Assembly (NCBI GenBank): GCA_021809305.1
Contig: JAKBAF010000092.1
Span: forward strand, 624 to 5,851
Length of the DNA: 5,228 nucleotides
Source: a bacterium
GTDB lineage: Bacteria > Chlamydiota > Chlamydiia > Chlamydiales > JAFEGQ01
Direction: 5' to 3'
The translations under genes and the position numbers were made by a program. Under the pieces are notes generated by a model that saw nothing but the letters and a program-made list of their open reading frames with translations, had not been told where the DNA came from and did not search any database. Positions 1 to 5,228 of this stretch are shown here, piece after piece; the stretch's first letter is position 1, and each line of letters opens with the position of its first letter.

Positions 1-3000
1 GGCGAGTGTGGAGCTAATCTGCTCAAAGTAGTGGATCAGCTCCAGAAAGAGGCTTGCAGGCTCATGCGTTGGGGGTGCGATGCTCTTTCCATCCTTGATA
101 AAGAGACAGCGTGGCGCGCTTTGGATCTCGGCCTCTTTTGCGATGAGGAGTGTGGCGAGGTAGTGGGGCCACGCCTCTATCGCCTCTTTTAGATGGGCAG
201 ACCCCTTGTTGATAAGCCCTTGAGGTGTCAGATGGGGGATCTCACCAATGATGTGCACCCTCTTTCCTGGCCCCTCAATTGTCAGTGGAGGAAGCGCAAG
301 CCACCGCTCGCTCAGCCACTCGGAGTGCGACGCCCCCTTGGTTAGGCGGACAGAGAAGAGGGCAGAGCGATCAAACCCTGCATTTTGGATGTTTCTCCGA
401 ATCTCCCTCTCCTTTTCAAAAAGGGTGGTCCGAGCGAGGTCTCGCAGTGGCCCGGGCGGCAGCCGGCCTGAGGCTGCCCACCTCTCAAAGGTCTCATCAA
501 AGGAGCTCTCTAGGGAGGCGATAAGAAATTGATGGGTGGCAAGGGGGTTAAGGGCTAGCGTTTGATCATCGCTAGACGTCTTGCCCTCCTCTGATCCAAA
601 GAGAGAGAGGCCAACGCGCTCTTTTAGATAGTATCGGATGGGATCCTTGAGCGCCCTCTTCAGCACGGCAAGATCGATATAGAGCTCATCCCGACTCGAT
701 TCTGCTAGGCTGGACTCTTCCGAAAAGGTCGCAAAAGGTAGCTCCTGCCGACTAGAGCCCCCAGCTGCGACCCCACGCCGAAACCCCGCCGCTTCCGCTT
801 TAAAATAGAGGGAAGCTTCATTTGAGAAGTAGGAGGGATGGGAGGCTAGCGCTGGGTGGGAGGTGATCCTCGCATCAGAGAAGGATCTCCCTTGGAAGGT
901 GCAGGCTCTATCACACGCCCCAATCAGCTCGAGCAGCGGGGGGCAGGGCCCTACCTCCTCTCCATCAGATGAGGTGCGCTGTCGAAAGAGGAGGAGCGCC
1001 TCCCTTGCTGAGGTGAGCGCCTCCAAGAAGAGGTGGCGGTCGAGGTTGCCAGGTGAGGGGGGCCGCTCATTCGGTGGGACCCCCTCAAGCGCGCTCAAAG
1101 GATCCCTGATCTGCCGGCGAGGAAAGCTCCCCTCCTCCATACCAACAAGACAGATGATGCGCGCTGGAATGGCTCGGAGGTCTCTTGGCGGCCCAATCTG
1201 GATGGCGTCAATCTCTGCGCTTTGTATGACTCGCTCTTGGCTCTTTATCCTAGCCTCAATTAGCGAGACGAAGCTCGATGGTAAAACAGGTGTCATGGCG
1301 CTTTTCGGCTGCATTCTAGCAAGTGATCCAATCAAGCCATCGAGCTCCTCCTCAATGGCAGCAGAGACCCTCTCTCTTGGAGCCAGGTAGTTTTCGATAA
1401 GAGAGGTTAGGTAGGCGACCCAATCAGCAAAGGGGAGCTCGTGCTCCTCTTCCAAGGGGCGGAGGTCTTCGGTAAGCGATTCAAAGAGGCGCAAGAAGCG
1501 CTCAACTAGCTCAAGCTCTGTGAGGCTGACGGATCGCTCACCTTCGTCTCCTCGAGCTGACTTAAGAATAAGGCGCTTAAAGCCCTCAAGCCACGTCACC
1601 TCTTCGTTGGCTGTAATGTTGCGAGACTCCCCCTCCATCTGAAGAGCGCGGATCTGGTGGCTCCCATCTCGGCCCCAAGCGATCATCGCCCCTTCAAAGA
1701 GCGCGCGCGCGGCGCTGACCTCTGCCTCGCTAAACCCCTCACACTCTCGCACAAGGGGGTGCTCTAGGTAAGTAAAGAGCTCTTTGATCGTCCAGCGCCC
1801 CTTTGCAATCGAGAGGAGGTGGAGGAGCGCCTCGCCAAGAGATCCACGCTCGGGCCCAAACAGACCTTCTAGCCGAAAGGGGAGTGGGGTGTCGCCACTG
1901 CTAAAGACGGTTTGAAAGTAGGGGGCGTACACAGCGATATTTGGAGCCATGATCAGAACATCGCCTGGCGTTATGGGATGCTCGCCCTTAGCTGTTGCAT
2001 CAAAGAGGTGCAGGAGAGCCCCTTTTACGACCTCCACCTCACGCCAAAGGGTTGGAGCGTCATGCACTTGAATGGAGATGTCATCGCCAACCTCTATGGG
2101 CTCATCTAAAGGGGCTAGGAAGAGCATCTCCGCCTGAATAAGATCGAGCGCTCTCAGGTGGGTGGCGGGCGCAAGGCGGTGGACCTCATAGAACTCCGAG
2201 GCGAATTTTGGATGGGCCGCAAGCGCCTCTGAGGTGATGTAGCTCTCATGCGAGCTCTCCTCCTCAAAGAGGGTGGCAAGCTCGCGACCCAGAACCCCCA
2301 AGTTAGCTAGAAGGGGACTCCTGTCAAAGAGAAGAAGAGCGAGCTCTTCCAGCTGCGCAGCTGAGGCTCCACGTCGCCTGTTGCCCTTCAGGAGGTGGGC
2401 GCTCTCTCGATCAGATCGGAGATCACTCCAGAAGAGGTGGGAGGGGGAGATGAGGTAGAAGTTAAGAGAGATCTGCTCACTTAGTGCCATAAAGGTGTGA
2501 TAGACAAGAGGGGGAAGGTGGTTGAAGCCAAAGAGGTGGAGCTCATCTGGTAGATCCGAGTTAAAGCTCCCTTCTTGAAAGAGATCGACCCAGCATCGCC
2601 AGTTGCTATCCTTGGAAAAGAGCTGGTGCCAGAGAGCTCCCTGCCAGGAGGAGAGATCTTCGCCTTCCTTCCACCCATCGATCAGGGTGGCGCCGTAGGT
2701 TCCAACTTGCATAAAATGCTCCGAGAGTCGCTCAGCGAGAGCGTGGCGTTTGCGACGCGCATCCCCTCTCAGAGCATTTGGACTCTCGCTTAAGAGAATC
2801 GCCTGTACAGGCGCAAAGACCTCATCATCTGGCAGTGCCCTTAAGATGTGCTCAAGCTCAAGTATCAGAGCCGCAGGACCGGGTCGTCTCCACCCTCCCT
2901 CACTTTTCGCAAGGCCCGCAAGCGCCTCATCAAGTGAGAGATAGCGGAGGCCAATGGAGATCCGATTGGGATCCATAAGAGCGAGCCTTCGCTCAAGAAA

Positions 3001-3132
3001 AGAGCGCATCCCACGTGTTGGTACCACCACCCAACGTTTGGCAAAGAGCCCCCCCTCTCGCCTTGCAAGGCGATCATTTAGGGCTCGAGCGAGCTCCTCG
3101 GCTCGATTGCTCCATTGAATCCAGCAAGCCAT
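1..3132 (-). CDS. recC: RecC, exodeoxyribonuclease V (RecBCD) gamma subunit, C-terminus cut by window edge
   Basis: RecC is the non-catalytic scaffold of the RecBCD helicase-nuclease. It splits the DNA strands and reads Chi during double-strand-break repair in the cytoplasm. I followed this frame triplet by triplet from the ATG at 3132-3130 to position 1 and found no stop, giving 1044 codons; E. coli RecC has 1122, so perhaps a few dozen residues are missing. Motifs that match the family by eye: an N-terminal VVVPTRGMRSFLE segment; ELHLFGFNHLPPLVYHTF (197-214); SPLLANLGVLGRE (272-284); PGDVLIMAPNIAVYAP (389-404), the hallmark RecC helicase-like motif; IPARIICLVGMEEGSFPRR (655-673); DRHLFLEALTSARE (698-711); DPIRYYLKERVG (830-841); and GRLPPGPL (889-896). 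The start is supported by an AAGGAG ribosome site nine bases upstream. The gene diverges from the LplT-like gene; recB would be expected beyond the left edge. An AddB-type protein is less likely, since no Walker A motif or iron-sulphur cysteine set was seen. Confidence 0.93.
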   Translation of the reverse strand, partial: MACWIQWSNRAEELARALNDRLARREGGLFAKRWVVVPTRGMRSFLERRLALMDPNRISIGLRYLSLDEALAGLAKSEGGWRRPGPAALILELEHILRALPDDEVFAPVQAILLSESPNALRGDARRKRHALAERLSEHFMQVGTYGATLIDGWKEGEDLSSWQGALWHQLFSKDSNWRCWVDLFQEGSFNSDLPDELHLFGFNHLPPLVYHTFMALSEQISLNFYLISPSHLFWSDLRSDRESAHLLKGNRRRGASAAQLEELALLLFDRSPLLANLGVLGRELATLFEEESSHESYITSEALAAHPKFASEFYEVHRLAPATHLRALDLIQAEMLFLAPLDEPIEVGDDISIQVHDAPTLWREVEVVKGALLHLFDATAKGEHPITPGDVLIMAPNIAVYAPYFQTVFSSGDTPLPFRLEGLFGPERGSLGEALLHLLSIAKGRWTIKELFTYLEHPLVRECEGFSEAEVSAARALFEGAMIAWGRDGSHQIRALQMEGESRNITANEEVTWLEGFKRLILKSARGDEGERSVSLTELELVERFLRLFESLTEDLRPLEEEHELPFADWVAYLTSLIENYLAPRERVSAAIEEELDGLIGSLARMQPKSAMTPVLPSSFVSLIEARIKSQERVIQSAEIDAIQIGPPRDLRAIPARIICLVGMEEGSFPRRQIRDPLSALEGVPPNERPPSPGNLDRHLFLEALTSAREALLLFRQRTSSDGEEVGPCPPLLELIGACDRACTFQGRSFSDARITSHPALASHPSYFSNEASLYFKAEAAGFRRGVAAGGSSRQELPFATFSEESSLAESSRDELYIDLAVLKRALKDPIRYYLKERVGLSLFGSEEGKTSSDDQTLALNPLATHQFLIASLESSFDETFERWAASGRLPPGPLRDLARTTLFEKEREIRRNIQNAGFDRSALFSVRLTKGASHSEWLSERWLALPPLTIEGPGKRVHIIGEIPHLTPQGLINKGSAHLKEAIEAWPHYLATLLIAKEAEIQSAPRCLFIKDGKSIAPPTHEPASLFLELIHYFEQISSTLA

Positions 3133-3182
3133 TTTGTTAGGCTCCTTACGCTTCACCTAAATGGCGGCACCAAAAGAGTACC
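3133..3182. promoter_or_regulatory. Divergent intergenic region between recC and the LplT-like gene
   Basis: These 50 bases are the only non-coding DNA in the window and must carry the 5' leaders of both divergent genes, and possibly their promoters. On the plus strand TTGTTA (3134-3139) followed 17 bases later by CTAAAT (3157-3162) is the best sigma70-like candidate, but the second hexamer matches TATAAT at only three positions. I saw no convincing -10 box on the minus strand. The gap is too short for two well-separated promoters, so at least one promoter probably overlaps the other gene's 5' end. No clear inverted-repeat operator was seen. Confidence 0.4.
3142..3147 (-). promoter_or_regulatory. 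Ribosome binding site of recC (AAGGAG)
   Basis: On the minus strand this reads AAGGAG, a near-perfect Shine-Dalgarno sequence. Nine bases separate it from the ATG at 3132-3130. It fixes the recC start, and no better-placed in-frame start is seen upstream in the short gap. Confidence 0.8.
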
Positions 3183-4859
3183 ATGATCTCCCACCGAAAG
3201 AGAATCTCCTCCTTTGTCTACCTCAATATCACCCAGTTTCTTGGTGCTCTAAACGATAATATCTTTAAATCGGTTATTGTATTCCTTTTGATCTCCATTA
3301 TGGGGGTCGATAAAGTTACCTTGATCATGGTCCTATCAGGTGCCACCTTTATCGTTCCCTTTCTCCTCTTCTCGATTCCTGCAGGAGTCCTCGCAGATAA
3401 GCTCAGCAAACGAAATATCACGATCTTTACGAAGATCCTCGAGCTCGCCGTCATGCTACTTGGCCTCCTTGCCTTTACCGCAAGGTCGAGCTGGGGCTCT
3501 CTTGTTGTCCTCTTTTTGATGGCCACACAGAGCGCCATATTCGGCCCCTCAAAGTATGGAATTGTCCCAGAGCTTGTTCCTTACAATCGGATCACGCCAG
3601 CCAACGGCGTCCTCACCGGGCTCACCGTTATTGCGACGATTGCGGGAACTTTCTTAGCTTCGGCGCTCACTGACCTTAGCCATCACAATTTTCCCCTCAT
3701 TGCCGGCTTTTGTATCCTGGTTGCTGTTCTTGGCCTTGCCGCAAGTCTTTGCATCGGCTACACATCGCCTGGTGGGTCAAAGCGCAAGATGACCCTCCGC
3801 ATTGTCACAGAGCTCATCCGGGTCCTCAAGCGCTCTCGCACCGAGAACTACCTCTTTGCCGCCCTCTTTGGCAGCAGCTACTTCTACCTCTTTGGCGCCT
3901 TTATCCAGCTCAATATCATTCCTTTCTCTGTCGATACACTGGGGCTCACCGCTGTCCAAGGTAACTACATCTTCGCCATATCAGCTGTCGGTATCGCTCT
4001 TGGCGCCTATAGTGCTGGCCACATCTGCGGGGGGCGCTCTGAGCTTGGCCTCTCACCCTTTGCAGCCCTCGGCCTCTCGGTCCTCCTTCTCATACTCCCT
4101 TGGGTCGACCACTCTCTCCCCCTCACCATCGCCACAGTCTTTATTCTCGGTATTTGCGGCGGCATCTTTCTTGTCCCCTTCGATGCCTACATCCAAGCTG
4201 TCAGCCAGGAGCGCCATCGTGGCCAAAATATTGCCGTCTCCAACCTCCTCTCCTTTATTGGGGTCGCAATCGCGGTTGTTCTCCTCTACGTCCTCGGCCC
4301 CCTGCTCGGCCTAAGCCCCCTTCAAGGCTTTATCGTCCTCGCCTTTATCACACTCGGAGTGGGCTTCCTCCTCCTTTGGCGCCTATCCGACACAGTCGTT
4401 CGTCTCGTGGCAAGATTCCTCCTCAAAAAGGCGCTCCACCCAACCGTTGTGGGGCAGACTGCCCTCGGAGGTGAGCGCTCTGCCCTTATCCTCTGCACCT
4501 CCGCTATTTGGAAGGAGGCTCTCCTTCTTATGTATGCAATTGAAACTCGCTACATTCGCTTCTTTGTTGCAGCGAGCCTCTCTCACAAGGCAAGCGATCG
4601 CATCCTCTGCCGCCTTGCGAAAGCGAAACTCTATACGGGCGATCTTCGGGAATCTGGGGAGTGCCTCCTCACATCACTTGAGCGTGGCTACGCCGTTGTG
4701 ATCATCGCCCCACAAGCCGAAGAGGCGGCTACCCTCCTTCAAGCAAGCGAGCTTGCCACCATTTCTCATCATCCCCTTGTTAAGGCCACCTTTTCGCATG
4801 AAGAGAAGGGGAGGCCTATCACTGCCACGTTTGACCAATTAATATCGTATGAGATGTGA
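3183..4859 (+). CDS. lplT: LplT/YgeD-family MFS transporter with a C-terminal PlsC-like extension
   Basis: This is a complete 558-residue inner-membrane protein. LplT proteins flip lysophospholipids inward so that an acyltransferase can re-acylate them. Family motifs seen: TQFLGALNDNIFKS (17-30, membrane segment 1), IPAGVLADKLSKR (65-77, the MFS loop 2-3 motif), IFGPSKYGIVPELVP (119-133, near-diagnostic for LplT), and GICGGIFLVPFDAYIQ (323-338) followed by RGQNIAVSN (346-354). I count about twelve hydrophobic segments, roughly at 25-40, 46-70, 84-100, 104-120, 140-163, 170-192, 222-248, 258-281, 286-306, 312-335, 351-374 and 379-399. E. coli LplT is about 397 residues, so residues 400-558 are an added cytosolic domain (separate entry). 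AAGAG (3174-3178), four bases before the ATG, is a modest ribosome site; the ATG at 3161 is out of frame. The substrate is inferred from family only. The older name ygeD is used in Chlamydia genomes. Confidence 0.9.
   Translation: MISHRKRISSFVYLNITQFLGALNDNIFKSVIVFLLISIMGVDKVTLIMVLSGATFIVPFLLFSIPAGVLADKLSKRNITIFTKILELAVMLLGLLAFTARSSWGSLVVLFLMATQSAIFGPSKYGIVPELVPYNRITPANGVLTGLTVIATIAGTFLASALTDLSHHNFPLIAGFCILVAVLGLAASLCIGYTSPGGSKRKMTLRIVTELIRVLKRSRTENYLFAALFGSSYFYLFGAFIQLNIIPFSVDTLGLTAVQGNYIFAISAVGIALGAYSAGHICGGRSELGLSPFAALGLSVLLLILPWVDHSLPLTIATVFILGICGGIFLVPFDAYIQAVSQERHRGQNIAVSNLLSFIGVAIAVVLLYVLGPLLGLSPLQGFIVLAFITLGVGFLLLWRLSDTVVRLVARFLLKKALHPTVVGQTALGGERSALILCTSAIWKEALLLMYAIETRYIRFFVAASLSHKASDRILCRLAKAKLYTGDLRESGECLLTSLERGYAVVIIAPQAEEAATLLQASELATISHHPLVKATFSHEEKGRPITATFDQLISYEM
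4413..4727 (+). other. Degenerate PlsC-like acyltransferase domain in the LplT-like protein (residues about 411-515)
   Basis: This is a protein domain inside the transporter gene. By eye it aligns without large gaps to the N-terminal acyltransferase domain of E. coli Aas. VVGQTALGGER (422-432) matches the VTG..ALKGER lead-in. LILCTSAIWKEALLL (435-449) sits where active enzymes have LI..NHxxxxDxxLL. RGYAVVIIAPQA (501-512) sits where they have G.PVVIFPEG. The catalytic dyad is changed: His to Ser440 and Asp to Glu445. In the substrate-binding motif Glu becomes Gln511 and Gly becomes Ala512. I infer a catalytically inactive relic or a repurposed regulatory or binding domain. The similarity was judged without a search tool and needs a profile comparison. 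Confidence 0.6.
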
Positions 4860-4861
4860 TG
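4857..4861 (+). promoter_or_regulatory. Stop-start overlap (TGATG) coupling the transporter and pentapeptide genes
   Basis: The transporter's TGA (4857-4859) shares its last base with the ATG (4859-4861) of the next gene. Only a weak GAG (4851-4853) lies upstream as a ribosome site, so the second gene is probably translated by reinitiation. A GTG at 4856-4858, one codon earlier, is in the same frame and is an alternative start. A TGA at 4850-4852 closes the frame just before that. Confidence 0.7.
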
Positions 4862-5228
4862 TCGATTCTGTCGCAAGAGGAGTTCGAAGATCAGGTCTTT
4901 AAAAAAGAGATCTACGTATCTTGCGATCTTAAGCACAAGATCTTCTCTCGTGTGATATTTGATAACTGCGACTTTACAAAAAGTAACTTGACGGGTTCGC
5001 AATTTGTAGAGTGCAAGCTAATTGGATGCAATTTGAGCCTTGCGAAGATTGAGGGTTGTCGACTTCAAGATGTGGAATTTGAGCGCTGCAAACTAGTTGG
5101 GGTCGATTTTACCAAGTGCGACCCCCTATTTCTGGCAATAGAGTTTAGAAAATGTTTGATAGGCTCTTCTAATTTCTCTGGTCTATCCTTAAAAAGCGCA
5201 ATTTTTCAAGAGTGTAGCATTCGAGAGA
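4859..5228 (+). CDS. Pentapeptide-repeat protein, Qnr/MfpA-like, C-terminus cut by window edge
   Basis: The first 123 residues are present and no stop is reached. From about residue 24 a hydrophobic Leu/Phe/Ile falls on every fifth position: 24, 29, 34, 39, 44, 49, 54, 59, 64, 69, 74, 79 and 84. The register then shifts by two at CDPLFLA (87-93) and resumes at 96, 101, 106, 111, 116 and 121. This predicts a right-handed quadrilateral beta-helix with one bulge. The IEFRKC stretch (94-99) resembles the IEFREC of Qnr proteins. Proteins of this fold such as Qnr, MfpA and McbG mimic DNA and protect DNA gyrase or topoisomerase IV; most family members, however, have unknown roles, so a gyrase role here is inference. 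There is no signal peptide and the protein is probably cytoplasmic. Nine cysteines occur in 123 residues, mostly at the inward i-2 position. GC is about 41%, far below the upstream genes. The start overlaps the transporter stop. Confidence 0.88.
   Translation, partial: MSILSQEEFEDQVFKKEIYVSCDLKHKIFSRVIFDNCDFTKSNLTGSQFVECKLIGCNLSLAKIEGCRLQDVEFERCKLVGVDFTKCDPLFLAIEFRKCLIGSSNFSGLSLKSAIFQECSIRE

Noticed and set aside
863..1390. A 175-codon plus-strand open frame
   Set aside because: It lies antisense within recC, where the minus frame shows strong family motifs. The translation is Ser/Arg-rich with no recognisable motif, typical of a shadow frame in GC-rich DNA.
1028..2539. Repeated AAGAGGTG(G) on the plus strand (for example 1028-1036, 2003-2010, 2432-2440, 2531-2539), considered as a Chi-like repeat
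   Set aside because: All copies are in the same reading phase and encode His-Leu-Phe on the minus strand using the same preferred codons, so protein sequence plus codon bias explains them.
3241..3300. A local low-GC dip (18 of 60) near the start of the transporter gene
   Set aside because: It encodes the conserved first membrane segment, rich in Ile, Phe, Asn and Lys codons. Local GC dips near gene starts are common, so it is not evidence of a junction.
3769..3777. A near-match to E. coli Chi (CCTGGTGG for GCTGGTGG)
   Set aside because: It differs at one base, occurs once inside coding sequence, and the Chi sequence of this lineage is unknown.
3802..4314. A 170-codon plus-strand open frame in another phase of the transporter gene
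   Set aside because: Its translation is low-complexity Ser/Leu/Pro, and the overlapping LplT frame is clearly the real gene.
1..4859. Pyrimidine-rich coding strands in both recC and the transporter
   Set aside because: For the transporter this follows from Leu/Phe/Ile-rich membrane segments. In recC the bias is mild and varies from line to line, with heavy CTC leucine codon use a sufficient explanation.
4769..5002. A 77-codon minus-strand open frame spanning the end of the transporter and the pentapeptide start
   Set aside because: Both plus-strand frames here are supported by motifs, and this frame has no recognisable domain.

Overview
The window holds three genes: two partial genes at the edges and one complete gene between them. 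(1) Positions 1-3132, minus strand, are one uninterrupted reading frame of 1044 codons. It has a clear ATG start but no stop before the left edge. I recognise it as RecC, the gamma subunit of exodeoxyribonuclease V (RecBCD). (2) Positions 3183-4859, plus strand, encode a complete 558-residue major facilitator transporter of the LplT/YgeD (lysophospholipid transporter) family, with a C-terminal extension of about 155 residues. (3) From 4859 to the right edge, plus strand, is the first 123 codons of a pentapeptide-repeat protein whose start overlaps the transporter's stop (TGATG).

recC and the transporter are divergent and share a 50-base gap (3133-3182). The pentapeptide gene is probably co-transcribed with the transporter and translationally coupled to it.

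The layout suggests a member of the Chlamydiota. From memory, Chlamydia carries recC next to a YgeD-type transporter of about 560 residues; this could not be searched here. Sampled 60-base blocks of recC and the transporter are mostly about 55-68% GC, higher than I would expect for the well-known chlamydiae (roughly 36-50%). An uncultured or environmental high-GC lineage is therefore likely, and the phylum call is tentative.

Two things stand out. First, the transporter's C-terminal extension aligns by eye with a PlsC-type glycerophospholipid acyltransferase domain in which the catalytic His/Asp and Glu/Gly positions have been replaced. It looks like a pseudo-acyltransferase fused to a lysophospholipid flippase-like protein. 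Second, the pentapeptide protein is Qnr/MfpA-like and lies in about 41% GC DNA, well below its neighbours, which suggests separate acquisition.

No tRNA, rRNA, CRISPR array, insertion sequence, terminator hairpin or riboswitch was recognised. The only non-coding stretch is the 50-base divergent gap.
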